Below are positions 47,137-55,273 of a stretch of DNA of 64,000 bases, piece after piece. Location of the stretch: NCBI GenBank assembly GCA_963707835.1, contig CAVPRI010000002.1, forward strand, positions 1,240,001-1,304,000, in the 5' to 3' direction. Both the position numbers and the translations under genes were made by a program. Under the pieces are notes generated by a model, which saw nothing but the letters and a program-made list of their open reading frames with translations, was not told the origin of the DNA and made no database searches. The stretch's first letter is position 1; each line of letters begins with the position of its first letter. This DNA comes from Bog-473 sp963707835 (GTDB taxonomy: Bacteria; Actinomycetota; Acidimicrobiia; Acidimicrobiales; RAAP-2).

Positions 47137-47655
47137 ATGCCACTGACCCGCTACTCGTTCGATTCGGTGCGCTCCTGCATCTGGGTGAGCGGCCGGTCGA
47201 GCCTGCACCCGATCAACACCGAGACCCGCGGCGTGACGGGCTGGTTCGCCACGGCGACGCGCACCGACGGCTCCCTCGACCTGGAACAGCCGGTGGAGGG
47301 CGAGCTCGAGCTTGCAGTGGCCCGGCTGACGTCGGGCAACCAGCTCTACGACCGCGAACTCCGGCGTCGGATCGACGCGCGCCGGCACCCGACCATCAAC
47401 GGCCGACTCACCCGGGTGGAACCCGGGCCGGCGCACCCCGACTACCTGGTGGCGGGCGACGTCACCTTCCACGGGAAGGTCCGCTCGTTCGAGCACCCTT
47501 TGCGCATCGAGGTGCGCGGAGGCGACGCCGTCCTGAGCGGGGAGTCGACCTTCGACATCCGCGAGTTCGGCATGACGCCGCCCAGCATGCTCATGGTGCG
47601 CGTCTATCCCGAGGTGACGGTACGGATCGAGCTGTACGGCAGCGCAGCAGGCTGA
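47137..47655 (+). CDS. YceI-family protein
   Basis: Intact 172 aa. Lipocalin-like YceI barrel with SCIWVSGRSSLHPINTETRG, GVTGWFATATRTDGSLDLEQ, LTSGNQLYDRELRRRIDARR, HPTINGRLTRVEPG, DVTFHGKVRSFEHPLRIEVR and LSGESTFDIREFGMTPPSML. The family binds isoprenoid or fatty-acid amide lipids. The conserved D-I-(R/K)-x-F-G-M-x-P-P is present. No signal peptide, so cytoplasmic, as in many actinobacteria. Convergent with the GH43-like gene, 22 nt apart. Confidence 0.9.
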   Translation: MPLTRYSFDSVRSCIWVSGRSSLHPINTETRGVTGWFATATRTDGSLDLEQPVEGELELAVARLTSGNQLYDRELRRRIDARRHPTINGRLTRVEPGPAHPDYLVAGDVTFHGKVRSFEHPLRIEVRGGDAVLSGESTFDIREFGMTPPSMLMVRVYPEVTVRIELYGSAAG

Positions 47656-47677
47656 GAACCCCGTCTGGGCCGCTCCC

Positions 47678-49609
47678 TCAGATGGCGGCGATGCCCACCA
47701 TGGGCGCGTTGAGCTGTTGACCACCCATGGAACCCAGGAACGGTGCATCGCCGAAGGCGAAGATGCCCCCGTCGCCGCCTTGCAACCAGTAGCCAGCGCC
47801 GTCGGGCGTCGACGCCATCCCCACCATCGGTGCATTCAACGGGATGCCACTGATCGAGCCGTACGGCAGGGCATCGCCCTGGTCGGTCACGTTTCCGTTG
47901 GTGCTCACCAACCAGTACCCCTTCGAGTCGTGGGTCGCCGCGAGACCGGTGATGCCGGGCCCGACCGAGCCCACCGGCGGGTCACCCTCGAACCCGGCGT
48001 CGCCGAACGTGAAGACCTGCCCACCGGCGTCGGCGATCAGATATCCGCCACCCAGCGAGCCCGGCGCCACGGCGGTGACCGGGGAGTCCGGATCGTCCAC
48101 TACGGCCGAACCGTAGAACGTCGCGTCGCCGAATGCGAAGACCCCGCCGTCGCTCGCCACGAGCCAGTAGCCGCGCCCGTCGAGGGTCGAGAGCATGCCG
48201 ACGATCGGTTCGTTGAGCTTGATACCGCCTGTCGAGCCGTAGAACCCAGCGTCACCGAAGGCGAAGACCCCGCCGTCACGCGCCACCAGCCAGTAGCCGC
48301 GATGATCAGGCGTCGGGGCCATGCCCACGACGGGTTGGTTGAGCTTGAGGGATCCGGCGGAACCGTAGAAGGTGGCCGCTCCGAACGTGAAGACGCCCCC
48401 GTCGGCCGCGACCTGCCAGTACCCGATCGGCGGTGGAGGCGGTGGTGGAGGGCACGACGGGCCAACGGCCGGCACGGAACCCCCAGCGGGGTCGGGCGCG
48501 AGGGACGGGACCGCCGGTGACCCGCCGCCGAAGGAGACGTCGGCGAGGTAGACGGGCCGCACGCCGCAGGACTGGTAGCCGACCGTCGACCCCTGCCAGG
48601 CCGAGAAGGCCGCCACCAATTGCCCGGATGGCAACGTGTAGATGTCGGGCCCTCCCGGTCCCGACATGCCGGCCGACGAGGTCAGCACGGGATTCGAGGA
48701 GGATCCCTCGGTACAGGGCGCCGAGGGCGAGGCGCAGGTGGCCCAGCCCAGCGCATAGTCCGGCGTCTGGAAGTTCCCGCCGCCGTAGAACAGGTAGTAG
48801 GTACCGCCGCCGCCCCCACCCAGCGCCGGCCGGAAGTACATGTCGGGACCCTCGACGATGCCGTCCTGCCATGGCTGGTCGTCAGCCAGGAGCAACGTCG
48901 CCGTGGCGCCGCCCGCGGGCACCAGCGAGGGCGTGAGGGGAACGGACCAGATGCCGGTCCGGCCGAGACCGATGTGATTGCCGTCGCTCTTCCAGATCAG
49001 CCACGACTGACCCGACGCCGGGTCGTGGAAGATGTCGGGGTCGATGCTTCCGCCGTAGTTCCCGTTGTCGACCGTACCGGCGCCATCGATCCCGTTCTGG
49101 CAGACCACGGGCGCCGATGACGTGTCCACGTAGGGACCGAGCGGTGAGGTCACCGGTGCCACGGCCGCACCGATGCACTCGTCGCCAGTGGAGGCTTCCG
49201 TGGCCGAGTAGTACATGACGAACGTATCGGTCGTCTGGTCGAAGACCACGCTGGGCGCCCAGGTGTTCCCCGGCTGTGCCCACGAGCCGAGGCCATGGTC
49301 CGTCGGGAGCGCGTCGACACCGGACGGGTTCCAGTGCACGCCGTCGTGCGACGTCGACACCTGCACGTTGATCCGATCGAGCCACCCGATGCTCTGCGTG
49401 GCGAACATGTAGGAGACGCCGCCGTACTGCAGGACGCTGGGATCGGGGAAGTCCCCGGACTGAACCGGGGCCCAGCTACCGGGCGATGCCACGGCAGCCT
49501 GTGGCGTGGCAGCGAGCACACCGGCGAACGTGAGGATCGCCACTGTCGCGGAGAGCGTCCGCAGCACATGCGCGCCAGGCCGCCGGGTCCACGATGTCCG
49601 GAACTGCAC
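47678..49609 (-). CDS. secreted GH43-like glycosidase with six C-terminal propeller-type repeats
   Basis: Intact 643 aa. Signal peptide with TLSATVAILTFAGVLAATPQ. N-terminal five-blade propeller: catalytic base VQSGDFPDPSVLQYGGVSYM, pKa modulator GNYGGSIDPDIFHDPASGQS, acid DGIVEGPDMYFRPALGG, as in GH43 arabinanases/xylosidases. A Pro-rich hinge (PSCPPPPPPPP) leads to six repeats of about 46 aa, each with GYWLVA.DGGVFAFGDA.FYGS and LN.P.VGMA.T.D. The GTG start at 49609 has GAGGAGGAAG upstream. It probably acts on plant or microbial polysaccharide; the repeats likely form a second propeller for binding. Confidence 0.85.
   Translation of the reverse strand: MQFRTSWTRRPGAHVLRTLSATVAILTFAGVLAATPQAAVASPGSWAPVQSGDFPDPSVLQYGGVSYMFATQSIGWLDRINVQVSTSHDGVHWNPSGVDALPTDHGLGSWAQPGNTWAPSVVFDQTTDTFVMYYSATEASTGDECIGAAVAPVTSPLGPYVDTSSAPVVCQNGIDGAGTVDNGNYGGSIDPDIFHDPASGQSWLIWKSDGNHIGLGRTGIWSVPLTPSLVPAGGATATLLLADDQPWQDGIVEGPDMYFRPALGGGGGGTYYLFYGGGNFQTPDYALGWATCASPSAPCTEGSSSNPVLTSSAGMSGPGGPDIYTLPSGQLVAAFSAWQGSTVGYQSCGVRPVYLADVSFGGGSPAVPSLAPDPAGGSVPAVGPSCPPPPPPPPIGYWQVAADGGVFTFGAATFYGSAGSLKLNQPVVGMAPTPDHRGYWLVARDGGVFAFGDAGFYGSTGGIKLNEPIVGMLSTLDGRGYWLVASDGGVFAFGDATFYGSAVVDDPDSPVTAVAPGSLGGGYLIADAGGQVFTFGDAGFEGDPPVGSVGPGITGLAATHDSKGYWLVSTNGNVTDQGDALPYGSISGIPLNAPMVGMASTPDGAGYWLQGGDGGIFAFGDAPFLGSMGGQQLNAPMVGIAAI
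47681..48428 (-). repeat. six protein repeats (about 138 bp each) in the GH43-like gene
   Basis: The repeats share GYW-x-DGG-F-FGDA-FYGS at protein level but differ in DNA, so they are old duplications. The fourth is most degenerate (GGGYLIADAGGQVFTFGDAG). Confidence 0.8.
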
Positions 49610-49646
49610 CTTCCTCCTCGTCGGGTCCGTGGTGGTCTATCGGCGT

Positions 49647-49659
49647 CCTGCAATGCAGG
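49647..49659. promoter_or_regulatory. palindrome CCTGCA-A-TGCAGG upstream of the GH43-like gene
   Basis: A perfect 6-bp inverted repeat about 38 nt before the GTG at 49609, of the size of LacI/GntR-type operators. No regulator gene adjoins, so this is tentative. Confidence 0.35.
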
Positions 49660-49800
49660 CTGAAGCAACCTGGATGGTGCAACCCTAGTGTTACAGTCGG
49701 CAACCCGGGCGGACCTGGGACGTCTTCGCCGCCGGACTTCGGGCACCCGCATCAGCGCCACGACCGGGCGCGCCGCCCGGTGCCCTGCCAAGATGAGCAG

Positions 49801-50751
49801 ATGTCCACCACCCAGCTCTTCGGGCCCGACTCCACCACCGACCAGGTCCTGGATGGCTTGGACCTGACCGGGACCCTGGCGCTCGTGACCGGGGCCTCGG
49901 CCGGTCTCGGGCTCGAGACCGTCCGGGCCTTGGCGTCGCGGGGTGCCTCGGTGGTCGCGGCGGCCCGCGACTCGGGCAAGGCAGAGAAGGCGCTCGGCGC
50001 CGCCGGCGTCGAGGTGGGAGGTCCGGTGCGCATCGAGGAGGTCGACCTGGCCGATCTCGCCTCGATCCGGGCTTGCACGGACCGAATCAGCGCCGAGACC
50101 GATCGTCTGAACTTGCTGATCGCCAACGCCGGCGTGATGGCTTGCCCGGAGGGCCGTACGGCCGACGGGTTCGAGACCCAGTTCGGCGTGAACCACCTCG
50201 GCCACTTCGTCCTGGTGAACCGGCTCGTCCCGTTGCTGGTGGCGGGAGCGCCGAGCCGGGTGGTCTGCCTCTCGTCTGCCGGCCACCGGCTGGCCGACGT
50301 CGACCTCGAGGACCCCAACTTCGCCAGCACGCCCTACAACGCCTTCCTCGCCTACAGCCGCTCCAAGACCGCCAACGTGCTCTTCGCGGTGGAGCTGGAC
50401 CGGCGGTGGCGCGACAAGGGGCTCCGGACCTGTGCCGTTCACCCGGGATCGGTCGACACCGAGCTGGACCGCCACCTCGATGTCGACGCCAAGGCACTCC
50501 TCGTCGCCCATCGCCGGCACGGGAAGTCGATCCCGGCGGGAGCGGCCACGAGTGTGTGGGCGGCCGTCGTGGCGCCCGCCGAGGCGATCGGGGGCCGTTA
50601 CGCCGAGGACTGCGCCGTGGCGGAGGTGTCCGACGAGGAGCTCACGGCCACCGGGGGCATGTCCGGCGTCCGTTCCTACGCCGTCGATCCGGCCCGGGCC
50701 CGGGCGCTGTGGGCGCGCTCCGAGGAGCTCGTCGGCGAGTCGTTCGCCTGA
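49801..50751 (+). CDS. short-chain dehydrogenase/reductase
   Basis: Intact 316 aa. NAD(P)-binding TGASAGLGLETVRALASRG, VVAAARDSGKAE, NLLIANAGVMACPEGRTADG, NHLGHFVLVNRLVPLLV, catalytic Ser in VVCLSSAGHRL, catalytic Tyr-Lys in FLAYSRSKTANVLFAVEL and VHPGSVDTELDRHLD. It is an extended type close to retinol-dehydrogenase/WWOX-like SDRs. Substrate unknown. ATG 49801; no obvious -10 box of the leaderless type. Confidence 0.9.
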   Translation: MSTTQLFGPDSTTDQVLDGLDLTGTLALVTGASAGLGLETVRALASRGASVVAAARDSGKAEKALGAAGVEVGGPVRIEEVDLADLASIRACTDRISAETDRLNLLIANAGVMACPEGRTADGFETQFGVNHLGHFVLVNRLVPLLVAGAPSRVVCLSSAGHRLADVDLEDPNFASTPYNAFLAYSRSKTANVLFAVELDRRWRDKGLRTCAVHPGSVDTELDRHLDVDAKALLVAHRRHGKSIPAGAATSVWAAVVAPAEAIGGRYAEDCAVAEVSDEELTATGGMSGVRSYAVDPARARALWARSEELVGESFA

Positions 50752-51015
50752 GTGAGGCACATCGGCCCCTCGAGGACACGTTCGTCAAGGTCCTCGCCAC
50801 TCGCTGCGCTGGCCGCACATCTTCGCTAGCGTGTCTTCTCCAGTGCCGTAGTGAGCGGCTTGGCCGGGGGGCCGATGAGCCCAGACATGCTTGGATCGGT
50901 TCGGTCCGCACCTCACTCTCGGAGGATGCGAGAGGACTGCGACACGTCCCCCCTTCGAGCGCCACGTCGGCCACACCGCTAGAGGAGACGTGATGGCAAC
51001 TGGAGGGAACTCGCA
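50752..51015. other. intergenic region before amidohydrolase
   Basis: About 264 nt with no gene apart from the 8-codon minicistron at its end. No clear terminator or -10 box seen. Confidence 0.3.
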
Positions 51016-51019
51016 ATGA
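50993..51019 (+). CDS. 8-codon minicistron (MATGGNSQ) overlapping the amidohydrolase start
   Basis: ATG 50993 has GAGGAG 5 nt upstream; its TGA (51017-51019) overlaps the next ATG (51016) as ATGA. This would couple translation of the amidohydrolase. The GGAGG inside the minicistron (51002-51006) is also the ribosome site of the main gene. Confidence 0.35.
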   Translation: MATGGNSQ

Positions 51020-52311
51020 CCGATCGAAAGGGCAGCAACTACGTCCTGATCTCGAGCGACGCGCACGCGGGTGCCGACCTCTTGGGCTACCGGCCCTACC
51101 TGGAGCGCAACCTGCACGACGAGTTCGACGCCTGGGCCGGTACCTATCAAGAAGACGCCTGGGGGAAGCTCGATACCGAGCTCAGCTGCTCGGAGGACCC
51201 GAACGTGAAGCTCGGCGTGTCCTCGTTCCTCTCTCCCTACAACTGGGAGAGTGAGACCCGACTCAAGCACATGGAGCAGGACGGGATCGCCGCAGAGGTG
51301 GTTTTCCCGAACACGGTCCCGCCGTTCTACCCTCGGTGCATCATCAACGCTCCGGCTCCCACGACCGCCGAGGAGTATCGCCTCCGCTGGGCCGGCGTGA
51401 AGGCGCACAACCGATGGCTGGCGGACTTCTGTGCGCAAGCGCCCGGTCGACGGGCCGGGATGGCCCAGGTGTTCCTGCACGACATCGACGACGCGGTGGC
51501 CGAGGTCCACCATGCGCGCGAAGCGGGCCTGATGGGCATACTCATCCCGGCCGACCACACCTTGAAGCTGGAGAACCTCTACGAACGCCGGCTCGATCCA
51601 TTCTGGTCGGCCTGTTGCGAGGTGGGCCTACCGGTCAGCCGCCATGCCGTATTCGTGGGGCCGCCCGAAACACCCGAGACCGGGCCGAGCACCGACGCGA
51701 TCGGCACCTACGAGATCCTGGCGTTCTTCCGGCGGGGACTTTCCCATCTCATTCTGGGCGGCGTCTTCGAACGATTTCCGGAACTCAAGTTCGTCTTCAC
51801 GGAGACCGCCACCAGCTGGGTGCCCCAAGAACTCCAGATGCTCGAGGCCTACTACGGTCTCGGTCGACAGCCGGGAACGTCGCTCTACCCAATGATGCGC
51901 CGTGCCGTCGACGAACTGCACAAGACCCCGACCGAATACTTCAACAGCAACGTGTGGGTCGGTGCCTCCATCATGCAGCGGGGTGACATCGCCGGGCGCC
52001 ACCAGGTGGGAGACGACCGGATCATCTGGGGAGCCGATTACCCCCACCACGAGGGAAGCTTCCCTTACACCCGCGAGGCGTTGCGCTGGCTTTTCTCAGA
52101 TGTACCCGAAGACGAGGTCCGGGCCATGACATCGCTGAACGCGGCAAACGCCTACGAATTCGATCTCGACTACCTCCAGACCATCGCCGACAAGATCGGT
52201 CCGACACCGGAGGAAGTCGCCACGCCCCTCTCGGCCGACGAGCTGCCAAAGGCCAGCATGTGCCAGGCCGTGGTGGACGCGATCGAGACCCTCACCACCG
52301 CCGCGGCATAG
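51016..52311 (+). CDS. amidohydrolase-2 family metal-dependent hydrolase
   Basis: Intact 431 aa, TIM barrel of the ACMSD/amidohydrolase-2 superfamily (PF04909). ISSDAHAGADLLGYRPYLER takes the place of the metal DxH start; further: HMEQDGIAAEVVFPNTVPPF, AHNRWLADFCAQAPGRRAGM, AGLMGILIPADHT, VGLPVSRHAVFVGP, FERFPELKFVFTETATSWVP and the C-terminal metal Asp in RIIWGADYPHHEGSFPYT. Members decarboxylate or hydrolyse aromatic and ring-cleavage products. A second family member lies at 54039; sequence similarity between them is low. Confidence 0.87.
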   Translation: MTDRKGSNYVLISSDAHAGADLLGYRPYLERNLHDEFDAWAGTYQEDAWGKLDTELSCSEDPNVKLGVSSFLSPYNWESETRLKHMEQDGIAAEVVFPNTVPPFYPRCIINAPAPTTAEEYRLRWAGVKAHNRWLADFCAQAPGRRAGMAQVFLHDIDDAVAEVHHAREAGLMGILIPADHTLKLENLYERRLDPFWSACCEVGLPVSRHAVFVGPPETPETGPSTDAIGTYEILAFFRRGLSHLILGGVFERFPELKFVFTETATSWVPQELQMLEAYYGLGRQPGTSLYPMMRRAVDELHKTPTEYFNSNVWVGASIMQRGDIAGRHQVGDDRIIWGADYPHHEGSFPYTREALRWLFSDVPEDEVRAMTSLNAANAYEFDLDYLQTIADKIGPTPEEVATPLSADELPKASMCQAVVDAIETLTTAAA

Positions 52312-52380
52312 AAGAAGCCTCCGGCTCTGGCGGCCGCGTCCCGGGCGGTCTGGGCAATGGCTGTTCGAGCGCCACTGCAA

Positions 52381-52417
52381 CGGAGCTGTGGGTGACCAAT
52401 TGCCACCCACAGCTCCG
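52381..52417. terminator. bidirectional hairpin terminator
   Basis: A perfect 14-bp stem (CGGAGCTGTGGGTG / CACCCACAGCTCCG) with a 9-nt loop between the convergent amidohydrolase and substrate-binding-protein genes. There is no U-tract on either side, as usual for high-GC actinobacteria. Confidence 0.75.
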
Positions 52418-52473
52418 GAACAGCTGTTGCTCGGATCAGGTGTCACGCAATGCAGCGAGATCCTCGCGGTTGG

Positions 52474-53748
52474 CTAGCGAAGGTTCGCCGGCGTCGTGAC
52501 GCAGATCGGCTTCCCACCCTCGAGGAACGTGAACCCGTTGCCCTGGCCCTTGACGAAGTAGGCGCAGTACTTCGGCTCCGACGTCCCGAAATGAGTGAAG
52601 CTGATGGGAGCCGGCAACAGCCCGTCGGCCGTCCAGTTCTTCACCTTCTGCAGGCTCGACACCAGCTCCTGGGGCGTGGGGTCAGCGCTGCCGGTCATCT
52701 GGAGACCCTTGTCGATCAACTGCCCCGCGTTGTACGTCCCGGTAATCGAATAGCTGGGAATTTGCCCCACCTTGAACCCGGGAACCGTGGCCGCCAATCT
52801 CTTCTCAGCCAACTGAGCCGCCGCATTGGCGTTGGCGGGCGGGAAGAAGCTGTTGTAGTAGACCCCCTGCACCGCGGCCTTCGTCGTCGGGCTGGCGAAG
52901 AGGGTGTAGTCCACCCCGCTGAAGGAGAGGGGGTGGATCTTGACCCCCTCGTTCCTCAGGCCGGTGATCAGGTTGACGTAGGTCGAGTCTGCGCAGACGC
53001 AGTAGACGCCTTGGACCCCAGCGGCCTTCATCTGCAAGACGGTGGGCGTGGCCTCGAAAGGTCCGTAGGGAACGTTCAGGTCCTCGTAGGCCATGTGCAG
53101 CCCCAAGCCCGTGACCGCCCCGGCGGTCAACTTGGCGGTGCTGATCGCCGAGGGCGAGATGCCGAGGGCCAGGCCGGCCACCTGCTTCACGCCGATGGAC
53201 TTGAAGAAGGCCGCGGCGGTGATGTCGGCGACCCCGGTGTAGTTCGGATTGATCCCACCCCGAAGGTCGAACATGTTGGTGAAGGGTTGCTGACCCCATT
53301 CAGGGCCGTCCGTCAGCCCCCCGATGACCGGAACGCCCGCTTGCTGCACCGCCTTGTCCGCCGTGAAGAAGAACGGACTGCCGTTCACGATGGCGGTGAC
53401 ACCGTCACTCAGGAGGATGCCGACGGCGGTCTGGACGCCCGTGGCCGTGGACTGGTCGTCTTCAAGGACCACTTTGAAGGGATGGCCGTGATAGCCACCC
53501 TCCTTGTTGATGGCGTTGAAGTACGCGGTCAGACCGTCGGGAGCATTGGTGTACGACGACGCCAGGAACCCGGTGGCCGGGTACACGTAACCGATCTTGA
53601 TCGGCGTGCCCGATGCCGTCGCAGCCCCGGCCGGCGAGCCCAGCGGACTCACCACCAGAGCGACCAAGGCCGCCGTCATGACGGTGAACCACCGCACTGC
53701 CATGGTGGCCCTGCGCCGAGCAGGCGTTCTCTTGAGTTTCACTGCCAT
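52474..53748 (-). CDS. ABC-type branched-chain amino acid-like substrate-binding protein (orphan)
   Basis: Intact 424 aa, exported: TPARRRATMAVRWFTVMTAA and a cleavage site near PAGAATA. Peripla_BP_6 fold: IKIGYVYPATGFLASSYTNA, FKVVLEDDQSTATGVQTAVG, LLSDGVTAIVNGSPFFFTAD, KAVQQAGVPVIGGLTDG, FKSIGVKQVAGLALGISPSA and AAGVQGVYCVCADSTYVNLI. No permease or ATPase gene is present, so it either pairs with a distant transporter or acts as a sensor. Lack of a lipobox means it may be anchored by its N-terminal helix. Ligand probably small aromatic or amide, inferred from flanking amidohydrolases. Confidence 0.85.
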   Translation of the reverse strand: MAVKLKRTPARRRATMAVRWFTVMTAALVALVVSPLGSPAGAATASGTPIKIGYVYPATGFLASSYTNAPDGLTAYFNAINKEGGYHGHPFKVVLEDDQSTATGVQTAVGILLSDGVTAIVNGSPFFFTADKAVQQAGVPVIGGLTDGPEWGQQPFTNMFDLRGGINPNYTGVADITAAAFFKSIGVKQVAGLALGISPSAISTAKLTAGAVTGLGLHMAYEDLNVPYGPFEATPTVLQMKAAGVQGVYCVCADSTYVNLITGLRNEGVKIHPLSFSGVDYTLFASPTTKAAVQGVYYNSFFPPANANAAAQLAEKRLAATVPGFKVGQIPSYSITGTYNAGQLIDKGLQMTGSADPTPQELVSSLQKVKNWTADGLLPAPISFTHFGTSEPKYCAYFVKGQGNGFTFLEGGKPICVTTPANLR

Positions 53749-54038
53749 ATCCCCTCCCCTTTTCCCTTTTGGGATCTACCGGACAGCCGATTCACAGCCG
53801 CCAACTCACGATGAGCGTTCCTGCGCCATGGCGCTGAATCACCAGGCGTTGCTGCTCACACTGAAGCCCCTAGGTTTGCCTTGCCTTGTGATCGAAATGG
53901 CCTATTTGTCACGAGATTATCCTCTATTCGTCACAGATTCACAATAGAAAATCCATAAGTACGCTGGATGAATGCGTTGATATGGACCCGCATGGAATGG
54001 ACACCTCTCGGGTCCGTCAAATACCAGAGGACGGGGCA
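53749..54038. promoter_or_regulatory. 290-nt AT-richer upstream region of the substrate-binding protein
   Basis: No gene. It has visibly lower GC than its surroundings. TCACAGAT-TCACA direct repeats at 53931-53943 and a related gtcacgagatt at 53909-53919 may be regulator half-sites. Promoter position is not determinable by eye. Confidence 0.35.
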
Positions 54039-55175
54039 TCAGAGCCCGTAGAACTTTCGGGCGGTCCCACCGCAGAGCAAGCCCTTCGTTTTGAGGTCCA
54101 CGTCGAGCTCGTCGATCTCCTCCAGCTCATGCCGACAGGATTCCGCGCTCACCTCGTGAGGGAAATCGGAGGAGAACATGAAGGGCGTGCAGCCTAGGTA
54201 CTCGATGGCTGCAGCCAGGTGATCCTCACCACCTTCGCAACCCAGGACCACACGGTCGTTCTCGACGAGGTCGATGATGTAATCGAAGACGTTGGAGTTT
54301 CCGGACAAGTGCAAGGTGCGCTTCGACTCCACCGGGCGGAGCGCGCTGAACGACTCGGTGAATCGCTCGGCGGCAAGGAGAATCCATGCCACCCCACCCT
54401 CGAGGTAGGCCACTCGCAAATCGGGGAAGCGATCGAAGACACCGTTGAACAGCATCCCTCCGAACGCGATGAGTAAGGAGAACGGATGGCCGAGGGCATG
54501 CGCGGCCGCAAAGACGTTGAAGTCGTCGAAACCCATCCCGTCGTGCCCGTCGCCACCGTGGAAGGAAAGGCCGACTCCGAGCTCCTGGGCAGCGGCGTAG
54601 ACCGGGTGGAACCGTGCGTCGCCGGGATGGTTCGGTAGGCCGTTCGAAGGCACGACGCCGGAGCAGAAGCCCAGCTCGGTCACGGCCCGCCGAAGCTCGT
54701 CAACGGCCGCGTCCGGTACCTGTATGGGGAGCAGGGCTGCTGCCTGGAATCTTCCCGATGGATGACGCAGGTACGTGTCAGCCAACCAGTCGTTGTAGGC
54801 ACGGGTGAGAGCCACGGAGTACTCGAGATCGCGAATACGGCCGACCGTCAAGCCGAGAGAGGGATAGAGCACGGTCTGGTCGATCCCGACTTCGTCGAGA
54901 AAGAACTCCCATGAGGTCGGGTCCTCTCCACTCTCCTCCGGCTTGCGCTCGCCTTTCGCCGTCTGCACGAACGGCATGCTCGACAGGTAGCCGATGGGCG
55001 GAAAGACGCGGGAATGGCGACTCGGCTCCCTAGTCCGCACCTCACGGTATGGCTCCGGTAGCCGTTCGACGATGGCAGCGATGTCCTCGAACACATGGCC
55101 GTCGGCATCGACCACCGCGGGCGATCTGACTCCGGCTGGATCGGGATGGCTCTCTTGCGTCGTGAAGGTCACCAT
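54039..55175 (-). CDS. amidohydrolase-2 family metal-dependent hydrolase
   Basis: Intact 378 aa from ATG 55175, which has GGAGGA at 5 nt; an in-frame ATG at 55238 lacks such a site. SPAVVDADGHVFEDIAAIVE supplies the metal-binding DxDGH-type start; DEVGIDQTVLYPSLGLTVGR, ALTRAYNDWLADTYLRHPSG, GLSFHGGDGHDGMGFDDFNV (metal His), RFPDLRVAYLEGGVAWILLA and FMFSSDFPHEVSAESCRHEL with the terminal Asp. Same superfamily as 51016 (aromatic or ring-cleavage product processing). Divergent from the HTH-citrate synthase gene, 98 nt apart, which might share its control. Confidence 0.87.
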   Translation of the reverse strand: MVTFTTQESHPDPAGVRSPAVVDADGHVFEDIAAIVERLPEPYREVRTREPSRHSRVFPPIGYLSSMPFVQTAKGERKPEESGEDPTSWEFFLDEVGIDQTVLYPSLGLTVGRIRDLEYSVALTRAYNDWLADTYLRHPSGRFQAAALLPIQVPDAAVDELRRAVTELGFCSGVVPSNGLPNHPGDARFHPVYAAAQELGVGLSFHGGDGHDGMGFDDFNVFAAAHALGHPFSLLIAFGGMLFNGVFDRFPDLRVAYLEGGVAWILLAAERFTESFSALRPVESKRTLHLSGNSNVFDYIIDLVENDRVVLGCEGGEDHLAAAIEYLGCTPFMFSSDFPHEVSAESCRHELEEIDELDVDLKTKGLLCGGTARKFYGL

Positions 55176-55261
55176 CGTCCTCCTGCAGTCCCCCTCCGCA
55201 GCAGCAAGCTGACGTTCCACCTGGATCTTCGAATGCAAACCAGGCCATAGTCAAGGTTGAT

Positions 55262-55267
55262 TATCAT
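55262..55267 (+). promoter_or_regulatory. -10 box TATCAT for leaderless HTH-citrate synthase
   Basis: Ends 6 nt before GTG 55274. The flanking ttgattatcat may also bind a regulator. Confidence 0.5.
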
Positions 55268-55273
55268 CCAGCT

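Noticed and set aside
52474..53748. Complete branched-chain amino acid ABC transporter
   Set aside because: Only the binding protein is encoded; no permease or ATPase genes are found on either side.
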